This document shows, in pieces, positions 8,358-17,626 of a stretch of DNA of 64,000 nucleotides. Source of the DNA: CAVWDU01 sp963753815. GTDB taxonomy: Bacteria; Pseudomonadota; Gammaproteobacteria; Pseudomonadales; Halieaceae. Where the stretch lies: the NCBI GenBank assembly GCA_963753815.1, contig CAVWDU010000007.1:472056-536055 (forward strand), read 5' to 3'. The notes beneath the pieces were generated by a model. That model did not search any database, was not told the DNA's origin, and saw only the letters and a list, made by a program, of their open reading frames with translations. Position 1 is the stretch's first letter. Each line of letters starts with the position of its first letter. Both the position numbers and the translations under genes were made by a program.

Positions 8358-8948
8358 ATGAATCAGCAACTACCGAAACGTGCGACATTCCGCCACATGC
8401 AGGACAGCACCGCAGAGGATTGGGCGATCATTGGCAAGGAGGTGAAGTCATTTGCGGCGGAACTCCCCGATCGCGTTATACGACACCTGCAACTACTGGA
8501 CGGGGATTTCGGTGGATTCCCGGTTGACCGACTGACTCACTGCCTGCAAACAGGCACGCTGGCGCATAAAGATGGCCGGGACGAAGAGTACGTGGTGTGC
8601 GCCGTGCTGCACGATATCGGTGACACGCTGGGCCCGTACAATCACGCCGATGTGGCAGCGGTGATACTGCAGCCTTTCATCTCTGAAGAGAACCACTGGA
8701 TGATCAAGCATCACGGCATATTCCAGGGCTATCACTTCTTTCATTTCATGGGCATGGATCGCAACCTCCATGAACAGTACCGCGACCACCCCTGCTACGA
8801 GCGGACCCGGGAGTTCATCGAAAAATACGATGCGCCAGCGTTTGACCCCGATACCGAGACCTACCCACTTTCGTTTTTCGAACCCATGATCCGCCGTGTG
8901 TTGGCCCGACCGCGCAGCACCATGTACTCATCGCTGATGGACGAGTAA
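8358..8948 (+). CDS. HD-domain protein (PhnZ/MIOX-like)
   Basis: A 196-residue protein with an HD-type metal centre: His in DRLTHCLQTG, the HD pair in CAVLHDIGDTLGPYNH, further histidines in MIKHHGIFQGYHFFH and a late Asp (YDAPAFDPDTE). The arrangement with an extra histidine pair resembles the mixed-valent di-iron HD oxygenases (PhnZ, myo-inositol oxygenase) more than plain HD phosphohydrolases. The similarity is at motif level only, so the enzyme could be either an oxygenase or a phosphohydrolase. No phosphonate or inositol genes are nearby. The start ATG follows directly after the frame opens. Confidence 0.7.
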   Translation: MNQQLPKRATFRHMQDSTAEDWAIIGKEVKSFAAELPDRVIRHLQLLDGDFGGFPVDRLTHCLQTGTLAHKDGRDEEYVVCAVLHDIGDTLGPYNHADVAAVILQPFISEENHWMIKHHGIFQGYHFFHFMGMDRNLHEQYRDHPCYERTREFIEKYDAPAFDPDTETYPLSFFEPMIRRVLARPRSTMYSSLMDE

Positions 8949-9067
8949 ACGGGCCGATCGGAAAACAGCGGCGGGTTATCTACCCCAGGCAAGCAGCCGG
9001 GTCCATCAACCTCTGCATCAACGGCCTGAGAGTCGGCCGGGCCGCCCCGCCGCCGCCGGGAACAAAA

Positions 9068-9349
9068 ATGAAGCAGTTCGCTGTTTTTGCCGCAATCGCA
9101 GCCTTGTTTCTACTCATGGCAGCGAGAGCATTCCGAAGTGGCAGCCGAACGGACTACGCACTGGGTACCGTACAGTTGCTCGGTGTGCTCGCACTGTTCA
9201 GCCCGTGGCAGTACTGGGCGCTGGTACTGCTGCTGGCGACAGCCGTTGGGTATCTTGTCAGCCAGGTACTCACCGGTGCGCGGACCATCAGCCGATTGCT
9301 ACCCCTGGCCGGCGCGGCCATGATTGTCGTCGCCCTGATGCAGGGCTGA
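9068..9349 (+). CDS. Small hydrophobic membrane protein, unknown
   Basis: A 93-residue protein with about three predicted membrane helices (residues 4-20, 34-62 and 75-91) separated by short polar turns such as FRSGSRTDYALG. I recognise no family. It stands alone between the HD gene and deaD, with a purine-rich AACAAAA before the ATG rather than a clear ribosome-binding site. Coding nature is supported by the continuous hydrophobic helix pattern but is not certain. Confidence 0.5.
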   Translation: MKQFAVFAAIAALFLLMAARAFRSGSRTDYALGTVQLLGVLALFSPWQYWALVLLLATAVGYLVSQVLTGARTISRLLPLAGAAMIVVALMQG

Positions 9350-9531
9350 CCCGGCGCCCGGGCGGCCCTGCCCGCCAGACCTTTACGGGTAGAGCAACCG
9401 CGCAATTCCGGACAGGGAAGCCGCGGGTGGCGAGGCGACCCCGCCCATCGCAGCCACTTATCGCACGCAATCCTGTATGATGCGCGTCTCTCCCGAATGA
9501 GGGCGCGCCCCTCCTCAAACCAGGACACGCC

Positions 9532-11379
9532 ATGTCATCCGAACCCGCGGCAACACGCTTTGACGAGCTGGGCCTGCCTGCACCGCTGATGCGCGCGTTG
9601 GACGACGTCGGCTACGAAACACCGAGCGCGATCCAGGCCATGACCATTCCACACCTGCTGGAAGGCCGCGATCTGCTGGGACAGGCTCAGACCGGCACCG
9701 GTAAAACCGCCGCGTTCGCCCTGCCACTGCTGGCACGCCTGGACCTTGAACTCAGCGCGCCCCAGGTACTGGTGCTGGCGCCGACCCGGGAGCTCGCCAT
9801 CCAGGTGGCCGAGGCCTTCCAGCGCTACGCCGCCCACCTGCCTGGCTTTCACGTGCTGCCCATCTATGGCGGCCAGGATTACCGCACGCAGCTGCGTGGC
9901 CTGAAACGCGGGCCGCAGGTGGTAGTGGGCACGCCCGGTCGCATCATGGACCACATGAACAAAGGCTCGCTCAAGCTCGACACCCTGAGCTGCCTCGTCC
10001 TGGACGAGGCCGATGAGATGCTACGCATGGGTTTTATCGACGACGTGGAGTGGATCCTCGCGCGAACCCCGGAAAAGCGGCAGCTGGTGTTGTTCTCCGC
10101 GACCATGCCCGACGCCATCCGGCGCATCACCCGCAACTACCTGCAAGATCCGGCCGAAGTCCTGATCAAGGTCAGGCAGACCACCGCTGAGACCATCCGC
10201 CAACGGGTATGGATGGTCTCGGGACTGCACAAGCTGGATGCGCTGACGCGCATCCTGGAGGTGGAAATATTTGACGGCATGATCATCTTCGTGCGCACCC
10301 GCATCGCCACGACGGAGCTGGCAGAGAAGCTCAACGCACGCGGCTATGCGGCAGCGCCACTCAACGGCGACATCCCCCAGGCCCAGCGCGAGAAAACCGT
10401 CGAGTCGCTGAAGCAGGGCCGGCTCGACATCCTGGTAGCGACCGATGTGGCGGCCCGCGGCCTCGACGTCGAGCGCATTTCCCACGTGCTGAACTACGAC
10501 ATCCCCTACGACGTGGAAGCCTACGTCCACCGCATCGGTCGGACCGGGCGGGCCGGCCGGTCCGGCGACGCAATCCTGTTCGCCTCGAACCGGGAGCGGC
10601 GGCTGCTGCGCGCAATCGAGAAATCCACCGGCAAGACCATCGAGAAGATGGAACTGCCCAGTGCCGAGGACGTCACTGACACCCGGGTTAAGCGATTCAA
10701 AGCGAAAATCACTGAAACCCTGGCCGATAACGACGACCTGGACAAATTCCGCGTCCTCATCGAGCAATACCAGAGTGACTACGGGGTACCGGTGATCGAA
10801 ATCGCAGCGGCGCTGGCCGCCATGGCCCAGCACAAACAGCCACTGTTCGCGAAGGAGAAGCTGCGAAAGTCACCGGAGCGGCGCACCGAAGAGCGGGAGA
10901 AACGCCGCGACAAGGCGGACGGCCCCGCACGCCACGCCTCCCGCGATAAAGCAACCCGTCGGCCACCCATCGGCGAGCGTGATATCACCTACCCCGACAA
11001 GGGTATGGAGCGCTATCGGATCGAGGTGGGTTACGACCACGGCGTGAAACCCGGCAATATCGTCGGCGCCATCGCCAACGAGGCGGAGATCGATGCTGAG
11101 TACATCGGTCGCATCGAGATTTACGATGACCATGCCACAGTCGACCTCCCCGAGGGCATGCCGAAGGAGGTTTTCAACCACTTGCGGGGTGTCTGGGTAT
11201 CAGGGCAGCGCCTGGGAATCAGCAAGGCAGGCCGCAAACAGACAAAGGCACACACCGGTGGACAGCACAGCAAAAATCCCGGGGATGGGGCGGTGCCCTC
11301 ACCGGACCTGAAACCACCGCATGCCAGGAAACGAACCGGGCCAGCCACCGGGAAAAAGAAGAAAAGGAACAAGACCTAG
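9532..11379 (+). CDS. deaD: ATP-dependent DEAD-box RNA helicase DeaD/CsdA
   Basis: A 615-residue RNA helicase. The motifs appear in order: the Q motif region, Walker A AQTGTGKT (residues 52-59), PTRELA, TPGR, DEAD (158-161), SAT (189-191), ARGLDVERI and HRIGRTGRAGR. After the two RecA domains come a helical linker, a highly charged low-complexity stretch (about 445-480) and a DbpA-type RNA-binding domain (MERYRIEVGYDHGVKPGNIV onward). A basic lysine-rich tail closes the protein. The architecture is that of CsdA/DeaD, which remodels structured RNA in large-subunit ribosome assembly, mRNA decay and cold adaptation. It is monocistronic, with no visible partner genes. Confidence 0.95.
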   Translation: MSSEPAATRFDELGLPAPLMRALDDVGYETPSAIQAMTIPHLLEGRDLLGQAQTGTGKTAAFALPLLARLDLELSAPQVLVLAPTRELAIQVAEAFQRYAAHLPGFHVLPIYGGQDYRTQLRGLKRGPQVVVGTPGRIMDHMNKGSLKLDTLSCLVLDEADEMLRMGFIDDVEWILARTPEKRQLVLFSATMPDAIRRITRNYLQDPAEVLIKVRQTTAETIRQRVWMVSGLHKLDALTRILEVEIFDGMIIFVRTRIATTELAEKLNARGYAAAPLNGDIPQAQREKTVESLKQGRLDILVATDVAARGLDVERISHVLNYDIPYDVEAYVHRIGRTGRAGRSGDAILFASNRERRLLRAIEKSTGKTIEKMELPSAEDVTDTRVKRFKAKITETLADNDDLDKFRVLIEQYQSDYGVPVIEIAAALAAMAQHKQPLFAKEKLRKSPERRTEEREKRRDKADGPARHASRDKATRRPPIGERDITYPDKGMERYRIEVGYDHGVKPGNIVGAIANEAEIDAEYIGRIEIYDDHATVDLPEGMPKEVFNHLRGVWVSGQRLGISKAGRKQTKAHTGGQHSKNPGDGAVPSPDLKPPHARKRTGPATGKKKKRNKT

Positions 11380-11561
11380 CGCAGCAGGCTGACGCCAGGC
11401 ATGCGAAGGCTTCGATACTGTAAACTCGCCATGAGCATCAGATCACGTATCAGCGACCGCGGCCCACGCCGAGGGTCGCCAGCACTCAACGGAGCCCCGA
11501 CATTGCCGGACAATTCACGCATGAGCGCTCAACCAGTGCCCGGGTGCGGGCGGGAGTTACA

Positions 11562-12218
11562 GTGGACCCGCTGAGATACCGCTTCCAGACCCGGGAATTC
11601 GGGGTGCACGATATCCATTACCGCGCCCTGCGGAGCCGTCAGGAGTACAACGATGACAGCGGCGAAGCCGAAGCCCTGGGGATCTCCTCGGCGAGCTGGC
11701 CCCTGTTCGGCGTCGTGTGGCAGTCGGGCGAGGTGCTGGCCAGGCTCATGGCAGGCTACGACGTGGGCAACCGGCGCATTCTCGAGGTGGGCTGCGGCGT
11801 AGGACTCGCGAGCCTGGTATTGAACAAGCGCGAGGCTGATATATCCGCCACCGACATACACCCCAGCGCCCACGCCAACCTGCTCTACAACACGCGGTTG
11901 AATAACGACCGGGACATCCCGTTCCTGCGCACGGCCTGGGAAGACCCGCGCAATGAGGACTTCGGAACTTTCGACCTGATCATCGGCAGCGACGTGCTGT
12001 TCGAACCGGATCACGCGGTCAAGCTGGCCCACTTCGTCGAACTCTACGCCAGACCCCGTTGCGAGGTGATCCTGGTGGACGCCAGGCGCGGTCTCGGGTC
12101 CGCCTTCACGCGGAGCATGGAGGCCAATGCCTATACCCGGGAACGACTTGACGATATCGAACCATTCACCGATCCGCACAAGTACCGCGGCAGGATTGAG
12201 CGCTACTGCAGGGGTTGA
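11562..12218 (+). CDS. Class I SAM-dependent methyltransferase (protein-methyltransferase-like)
   Basis: About 218 residues if the GTG at 11562 is the start; it has GGGAG five bases upstream, while another GTG at 11544 would add six residues. The SAM site ILEVGCGVGLASLVLN is followed by the acidic ISATDIHP loop and the post-motif DLIIGSDVLFEPDH. The order and the D/E-loop style resemble the METTL/Methyltransf_16 lysine-methyltransferase group. The N-terminal ISSASWPLFGVVWQSGEVLA is the substrate-side lid typical of that group. The target is not predictable. It is preceded by a short non-coding stretch after deaD. Confidence 0.8.
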   Translation: MDPLRYRFQTREFGVHDIHYRALRSRQEYNDDSGEAEALGISSASWPLFGVVWQSGEVLARLMAGYDVGNRRILEVGCGVGLASLVLNKREADISATDIHPSAHANLLYNTRLNNDRDIPFLRTAWEDPRNEDFGTFDLIIGSDVLFEPDHAVKLAHFVELYARPRCEVILVDARRGLGSAFTRSMEANAYTRERLDDIEPFTDPHKYRGRIERYCRG

Positions 12219-12603
12219 AACGCGACCCCGCCCCGAACGAGTCGCCGGCTATACGTCAATGCCGGCCGCAGGTCCCGACGGTCGACTGCACGCGCTCGGC
12301 GTAGTGCCGGAGGTTTTCATACTCCCGGGCAATGCCGGTTGAAAGGGGCTCACATTACACATGCCGAATGCAGGTGGCAGTGTTACCAGAGTCATCATGG
12401 CTCGATCCTGTGAGATGTGCCGGAGTGCGGGCTTCACCCACTGGAGTGTAGTGCACAAAAAACAGCCTGCTACCGGCGCGCTAACATACCGGAACCAGTT
12501 CAGGATAGCGGGTAGGGCCGGGATGGAAAAATCGGCGACACTGACCAATCCACGCAGTTTTCGTGCTATACAATTAACTGAACATTCCAGGAGCATGTTG
12601 CCA
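12219..12603. other. Intergenic region
   Basis: About 385 bases with no supported gene. An open frame runs through into the next gene, but its upstream part (12361-12594) has no domain character and precedes the signal peptide, so I treat it as non-coding. A TATACAAT at 12567-12574 is a plausible -10 element for the downstream gene. Confidence 0.4.
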
Positions 12604-13005
12604 ATGAATACAACTCGCGTTCTTCTCCTGCTACTCCTGATCCTGACAGGCCACTATGCAATGGCCCGGGACGCGTCACCGCTGGCAGTGGTGCAACAGC
12701 AACTGGATACCTACAACGCACAGGACATCGACGGCTTTGCCTCCGTCTTTGCTGAAGACGCCGAAATTTTCAGGAACATAGGTGACACCGAGCCGAGCAT
12801 GAAAGGGCGCGATGCCATTCACGCGGGCTACGGCAGGATCTTCCGCGAAAACCCGCAAAACAAATCCACCTTACTGGGGCGCATGGTGCAGGGGAATTTC
12901 GTGTTCGACCATGAATGGATCACGGGCCGCGATACCGCATTCAAGATTGTGGCCATCTACGAAGTCAGGGACGGGCTGATCACCCGGGCCTGGTTCGCGC
13001 GGTAA
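12604..13005 (+). CDS. Exported SnoaL/NTF2-like (DUF4440-type) protein
   Basis: About 133 residues, starting at the ATG that lies ten bases after AGGAG (12589-12593); an ATG at 12595 is too close to that site. A signal peptide of about 20 residues (LLLLLLILTGHYAMA) leads into an NTF2-like domain: VVQQQLDTYNAQDIDGFASV, FAEDAEIF, MKGRDAIHAGYGRIF, VFDHEWITG and the closing AIYEVRDGLITRAWF. These periplasmic cone-fold proteins are of mostly unknown function, with ligand binding or isomerase-like chemistry possible. The symporter gene follows within about 35 bases and may be cotranscribed. Confidence 0.75.
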   Translation: MNTTRVLLLLLLILTGHYAMARDASPLAVVQQQLDTYNAQDIDGFASVFAEDAEIFRNIGDTEPSMKGRDAIHAGYGRIFRENPQNKSTLLGRMVQGNFVFDHEWITGRDTAFKIVAIYEVRDGLITRAWFAR

Positions 13006-13039
13006 CACCAGCCGGGGTAAAAGTGCGCCACTGAAATGC

Positions 13040-14620
13040 CTGGAGTTCACCCTGCACCGGCTCGACCTGATCATCATTGTTACGTATATCGCCTTCAGCA
13101 TCGCGATAGGTCTTTACCTGTCGCGACGACACGACAGCGCCGAGGACTACTTTCTCGCCGGTCGCTCCATGGTATGGCCGTTCATCGGCATTTCCCTGTT
13201 CGCTTCAAACATATCCAGCACCACGCTCATCGGTCTTTCCGGCGAAGCCTACTCACACGGCATAGCGGTGTTCAACTACGAGTGGATGGCTGCGGTCGTG
13301 CTGGTACTGTACTGCATTTTCATTCTGCCTACGGTGTTGAGGTCAAGGCTTTACACGATGCCGGAGTTCCTCGAACGCCGCTATAACAAAGCCGCTCGCC
13401 GCTACTTTTCCGCGCTCACCATATTTCTGAATATCGTGATCGATACGGCCGGCAGCCTTTACGCCGGTGGCCTGTTCCTGAAGCTGATATACCCCGACAT
13501 ACCCATTGCCCACAGTATCGCGCTCATCGCCGTTCTGGCCGGCATCTACACCATCGCGGGCGGGCTTGCCGCGGTGATTTATACGGATGCTTTGCAGACA
13601 CTGTTGATCATCGTGGGTTGTTCGGTCATTGCGGTCATGGCACTGGATAAGGCGGGCGGCTGGGACGTACTCGTCAGCGCGGTAGCGCCGGAAAAACTCA
13701 GTCTTATCAGGCCCTGGGATGACCCCAGTGTGCCCTGGCCCGGCCTCATCACGGGCGTGTTCCTGCTGGGGTTCTACTTCTGGTGTACCAACCAGTTCAT
13801 GGTACAGCGCATACTGTCTGCGAAGAGCATCGATCACGGCCGCTGGGGCGCTTTGTTTGCAGGTTTTCTCAAGCTGCCGGTGCTGTTCCTTATGGTGCTG
13901 CCTGGCTCGTTTGCCATTGTGCTATACCCCGAATTGCCCAATCCCGACCTGGTGTTTCCAACCCTGATATTTGACCTGCTACCGGTCGGACTGATAGGCA
14001 TCGTGATCGCAGGATTCCTCGCGGCGCTGATGTCGCAGATAGATTCGACGCTGAATTCCGCCTCCACCCTGGTCACCATGGATTTCGTGCAGGATCGATA
14101 CCCCGGACTCAGCCCGCACCAACTGATGCGAATCGGCCAGGTGGTGACGTTTGTTTTCATGGTGCTCAGCGTACTCTGGGCGCCCTACATCGAAAACTTC
14201 GGCTCTCTGTTCAAGTACCTGCAGAAAGTCCTGTCTTATGCCGTGCCACCAGTACTGGTGCTGTTCCTGTTTGGATTCTTTTCCCGGCGTGCGAACTCTG
14301 CGGGCGCCAGGGTCACGCTCGTACTCGGCAGCCTGGCCGGTGTGGGGATGTTTATCAGTATCGAAGTACTTGAACTCTGGTCATTGCATTTCCTGTACGT
14401 CGCACCCGCCCTGTTTTTAATCTCCGCGCTCATTATGGTGATCGCCAGCCACCTGACAACCCCACCCGATGCCGGGCATCTGGATGGTTACACCTGGTCA
14501 CCACAGGATTACAGCCGGGACTCGCAAGCACTCGCAGACGCACCATGGTGGGCGAACTATCGGCTGCACTCGCTACTCCTCCTGACCCTGACTTCGGTGA
14601 TTGTGGTTGCATTCTGGTGA
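13040..14620 (+). CDS. Sodium:solute symporter (SSS family); start codon unclear
   Basis: A transporter of about 525 residues with roughly 13 helices. The family signature region is MVWPFIGISLFASNISSTTL, preceded by DYFLAGRS, and the core has GGLAAVIYTDALQTLLI and AALMSQIDSTLNSASTL. The first helix (LDLIIIVTYIAFSIAIGLYL) lies upstream of the first in-frame ATG (13169), so the true start must be earlier, yet the open frame back to 12980 has no ATG, GTG or TTG. Either CTG (13040) is used, or one base is extra: an ATG at 13036 would read MPEFTLHRLDL if one G of CTGGAG were removed. The substrate (sugar, amino acid or carboxylate) cannot be told from sequence. Confidence 0.85.
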   Translation: MEFTLHRLDLIIIVTYIAFSIAIGLYLSRRHDSAEDYFLAGRSMVWPFIGISLFASNISSTTLIGLSGEAYSHGIAVFNYEWMAAVVLVLYCIFILPTVLRSRLYTMPEFLERRYNKAARRYFSALTIFLNIVIDTAGSLYAGGLFLKLIYPDIPIAHSIALIAVLAGIYTIAGGLAAVIYTDALQTLLIIVGCSVIAVMALDKAGGWDVLVSAVAPEKLSLIRPWDDPSVPWPGLITGVFLLGFYFWCTNQFMVQRILSAKSIDHGRWGALFAGFLKLPVLFLMVLPGSFAIVLYPELPNPDLVFPTLIFDLLPVGLIGIVIAGFLAALMSQIDSTLNSASTLVTMDFVQDRYPGLSPHQLMRIGQVVTFVFMVLSVLWAPYIENFGSLFKYLQKVLSYAVPPVLVLFLFGFFSRRANSAGARVTLVLGSLAGVGMFISIEVLELWSLHFLYVAPALFLISALIMVIASHLTTPPDAGHLDGYTWSPQDYSRDSQALADAPWWANYRLHSLLLLTLTSVIVVAFW

Positions 14621-14901
14621 CGAACGCCAGAGTGAGTTCAGAGTCGCTGCCGAAGCTGTTAAGCTGACACGTCAGAAGCGTGGCGCTGGTACCGCAGCAC
14701 TGCGCCTGCTCACGCGGGTTTCCTGCCCTCCGGGGACGGTCGCACCTTGCGCCAGTCGGACCACAATCTGACCAGAGCGGGCGATCCACGATGACGCCTT
14801 GATGGGAAGCATATGCCTATGAGTTCATTCCACACGTTTCCAGGGCAGTCTGCAACACGAAACAATCTAAGAGAACCCTTTCAGCTTGCGGGAGTATAGC
14901 C
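14621..14901. other. Intergenic region before the dienelactone hydrolase gene
   Basis: About 280 bases between the symporter and the hydrolase gene. No gene, RNA or strong repeat was seen. The ribosome-binding site for the next gene is weak (GCGGGAG about 12 bases before the ATG). Confidence 0.4.
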
Positions 14902-15780
14902 ATGAAACAAGACCAGATAGACGAGCAGGTGTTTGAACTTTACGACGAGTACTGCCACGGCTACATCGACCGGCGTGAATTCTTCAGGCGCGCCGGTAAG
15001 CTGGCTATAACAGGCGCGGCAGTGATCGCCATGGCCGAAGCACTGCTACCAGATTACGCGACCGCCCAGGAAATTCAGTTTACCGACGAGCGTATCAAAC
15101 CCACCTGGATCAATTACCCATCGCCGGGAGGTACGTCGGGCGAGATGCGAGGTTACCTGGTCGCGCCGGTCGGTGAAGGGCCGTTCCCGGCGGTGCTGGT
15201 GATGCACGAGAATCGGGGTCTCAACCCTTACATCCAGGACGTCGCCCGGCGGTTCGCGGTTGCCGGATTCCTCGCACTGGCGCCGGATGGCCTGTCACCG
15301 ATCGGTGGTTATCCCGGCAATGACGACGACGGCCGGGCGATGCAGCGAGAACTGGACCAGGCGAAGCTTCGCCAGGACATGCTCAACAGTGCACGGTTTG
15401 TAAAATCGCACGCCCTCTCCAATGGCAAACTTGGCGCAACCGGATTCTGTTGGGGCGGTGGAACGACTAACTTCCTCGCCACGGAAATGGGCGAAGAACT
15501 CGACGCCGGCGCGCCCTTCTATGGCAGTGCCGCGGCGACTGAGAAAGTGCCACAGATCAAGGCCGCGTTACAGGTACACTACGCCGAGGAGGACAAGCGG
15601 GTGAATGCCATGCGTCCGGACTTCGAGGCCGCGCTCAAGTCCGCCGGCGTCACCTATGAAATGCACACCTATCCCGGGACACGGCACGGATTCCATAACT
15701 ATTCAACACCGCGCTACAACGAGCAGGCGGCAAAGTTGGCGTGGGATCGAATGGTCGCTTTCTTCGGAGAGCATCTGTAG
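14902..15780 (+). CDS. Dienelactone hydrolase family protein with Tat-type signal
   Basis: A 292-residue alpha/beta hydrolase. The N-terminus carries a twin-arginine motif (IDRREFFRRAG) before a hydrophobic stretch ending at YATAQE, so it is probably exported folded. The catalytic set of the DLH family is visible: Glu in HENRGLN, the nucleophile Cys in GFCWGGG, Asp in EEDKRVN and His in GTRHGFHN. Classical DLH opens dienelactone in chlorocatechol breakdown; the exported Tat-dependent members are a separate clade with poorly known substrates. No aromatic-degradation genes adjoin it, so I do not assign that pathway. Confidence 0.9.
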   Translation: MKQDQIDEQVFELYDEYCHGYIDRREFFRRAGKLAITGAAVIAMAEALLPDYATAQEIQFTDERIKPTWINYPSPGGTSGEMRGYLVAPVGEGPFPAVLVMHENRGLNPYIQDVARRFAVAGFLALAPDGLSPIGGYPGNDDDGRAMQRELDQAKLRQDMLNSARFVKSHALSNGKLGATGFCWGGGTTNFLATEMGEELDAGAPFYGSAAATEKVPQIKAALQVHYAEEDKRVNAMRPDFEAALKSAGVTYEMHTYPGTRHGFHNYSTPRYNEQAAKLAWDRMVAFFGEHL

Positions 15781-15883
15781 GCCGCGGAGTACTTCGAGCA
15801 ATGCATTGGCTGACCGTGCCGGCCACTGATCAACGGACGCTCATTGCCGGCGGACTCGAGCGGTCCCCGCAATCGGTAGATCA

Positions 15884-16708
15884 GTGCCATCAAAAAGAGA
15901 CACAGAAGTGGCAGTAATCGAACAGCAGTCGTGCTCGATAGCCAAGCTGGAATCGGGCAGCGAGACCGGCGAGATCGCAGAAGAACTACTGCAGGTGGGA
16001 GCAGTGATCGTCAGGGATGTTGCGGCGCCGGCAACTCTCGATGCCATCAGCGCGGAGCTTCGGCCGCATTACGAGGAGCAGGGCGCCAGTTTCCAGAACG
16101 ATTTCAACGGCTACAAGACATTGCGTCTGGGCCGTATCCTCGCGCTATCTCGCTCTTCGGTGGAATTGATCGCCCACCCGCTGGTGACGGCTATTGCCGA
16201 CACGGTCTTGCTACGTTATTGCGAGAATTATCGCATCGGCAGCTGCACGGCTATCGAGATACTTCCCGGGGAAGGTGATCAGGTGCTGCACCGCGATGAC
16301 GACATCTACCCGTTGCGGATGCCTGGGGTGGAGTTCCAGATCTCGGCTATGTGGCCGCTGGATGACTTTACGCTGGAGAACGGCGCCACGAGGGTGGTGC
16401 CCGGCAGTCACGATTTGCGGGAGACAGAGTCTGTGCAGGACGGTGATGTGGAACAGGCCGAGATGGAACGTGGGTCGGTGTTGTTTTACCTGGGCTCAAC
16501 AATCCACGGCGGTGGCGCCAACCGGACCCGGAGACCCCGGTCGGGGCTTATCAACACCTATTCGCTGGGGTGGCTCAGGCAGGAAGAAAACCACTACCTC
16601 AGTATCCCCCGCGATGTCGCGGACAGCTATCCGCAGCACGTGCGTCGACTGATGGGTTACCAGTCCCATGATCTGCTGGGTCGTGTACCCCGGACCCGAC
16701 CCCGATGA
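15884..16708 (+). CDS. Phytanoyl-CoA dioxygenase (PhyH)-like Fe(II)/2-oxoglutarate oxygenase
   Basis: A 274-residue protein of the PhyH superfamily. The iron-binding His-x-Asp is in VLHRDDDIYP and the distal His in STIHGGGANRT; a downstream Arg in RRPRSGLI should bind 2-oxoglutarate. The middle (ENGATRVVPGSHDL) is a hallmark of the family. PhyH-like enzymes hydroxylate very diverse small molecules, so the substrate is open. The start is GTG at 15884 or GTG at 15908; neither has a strong ribosome-binding site. It stands alone between the hydrolase and a small gene. Confidence 0.85.
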   Translation: MPSKRDTEVAVIEQQSCSIAKLESGSETGEIAEELLQVGAVIVRDVAAPATLDAISAELRPHYEEQGASFQNDFNGYKTLRLGRILALSRSSVELIAHPLVTAIADTVLLRYCENYRIGSCTAIEILPGEGDQVLHRDDDIYPLRMPGVEFQISAMWPLDDFTLENGATRVVPGSHDLRETESVQDGDVEQAEMERGSVLFYLGSTIHGGGANRTRRPRSGLINTYSLGWLRQEENHYLSIPRDVADSYPQHVRRLMGYQSHDLLGRVPRTRPR

Positions 16709-16819
16709 CAAGTGGTTTGAGGCATGATCGGACTGCCGGCGGTCGGAGGAACGGCTTGGCCTGTGGGCGCCGAAACGCTACGCTGAGCAGACGATACCGT
16801 CACGGAATTCGAGGCAGCC

Positions 16820-17083
16820 ATGAAGAAACACAAGGACGAATCAGAACTGGTCAAGCGGGCGCTCGCTGTAGGCGCTGTGTATGTGAAGAAGCGCGGCTAT
16901 GGAGAGATCGAGCCTACCGATTCACATAAACTCAAGGTCGAGTACATCTACCGGGCCCTGGTGGAAGACCAGCTCATACAGCCATTGGCCAAGCAGGACA
17001 TCAGCGTGCCGAAGATGGAGCACAAGCTGGCCCTCTGGATCGCCCGGCAACTGCCGGAGGACGATCCGCTTGTCGCCGGCTGA
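16820..17083 (+). CDS. Small DUF5062-like protein
   Basis: An 87-residue, lysine-rich soluble protein. The sequence MKKHKDESELVKRALAVG, then AVYVKKRGYGEIEP, YIYRALVEDQLIQPLAK and a closing KLALWIARQLPEDDPL, resembles the gammaproteobacterial DUF5062 family as I remember it, at full length. Function unknown. Immediately downstream begins the ribokinase remnant. Confidence 0.65.
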   Translation: MKKHKDESELVKRALAVGAVYVKKRGYGEIEPTDSHKLKVEYIYRALVEDQLIQPLAKQDISVPKMEHKLALWIARQLPEDDPLVAG

Positions 17084-17126
17084 GGTCAGCACCAATAGTG
17101 TGGGCCCACCCGTTCAACAGGGCACG

Positions 17127-17285
17127 GTGCTGGTCGCCGGTTCGATCAATATGGATATCGTCTCCGCACTTGCCAGAGGAAAGAGCCTGGACGAGGGTTT
17201 GAAGCTGGCAGATCTGGCCGCCTCCATCTGCGTGCAGAGGCGTGGGGCTGCCCCCTCGATACCCCGGCTCGCGGAGTTCGAGTGA
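17127..17285 (+). pseudogene. Ribokinase remnant with a large internal deletion
   Basis: The frame reads VLVAGSINMDIVS, which is the first strand and turn of ribokinase/PfkB sugar kinases. It then jumps straight to ARGKSLDEGLKLADLAASIC and VQRRGAAPSIPRL, the C-terminal helix and end of the same family. About 240 internal residues, including the substrate and ATP sites, are missing. The join is in frame, so a clean deletion rather than random decay is likely. It cannot be a functional kinase. Confidence 0.75.
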
Positions 17286-17626
17286 GCTTCACCCAGCATT
17301 CCACATATCGGTGACCCACGGCGGCTGGCCGTTGCCACGCGATGCCAGGCCTTTGTTGCCCATCAGAGCGAACGTGTTGTCACCCAATCCTCGCGCATGC
17401 ATACCTTAACGCTCACGCTCGCGACCGAATAGCAGAGACAGAGACCATATTCAAGGCGGTATACTGCGGTTTTCGGATGCATGAATTCCCGAATTGAGTA
17501 GACTGTCCCAGGAATTTCCAACTATCTGGTAAGGTGAGCGTGACGGCATTTCGCCATGTACGGCGCGGGGCCGCATGCTGAAGCCTGAAAATATTTGCTC
17601 TTTACTAACCATCAAGGTGCTTGATC
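17286..17626. other. Intergenic region with one diverged copy of the AAACTGTC repeat
   Basis: About 340 bases between the ribokinase remnant and the amidotransferase gene. At 17491-17517 the sequence GAATTGAGTAGACTGTCCC followed by AGGAATTT is a diverged copy of the repeat unit that is abundant at 18.6-19.1 kb and 36.1-36.6 kb. Nothing else is recognisable. Confidence 0.5.

Noticed and set aside
14621..14901. Possible tRNA or small RNA
   Set aside because: No T-loop consensus or cloverleaf could be formed by eye.
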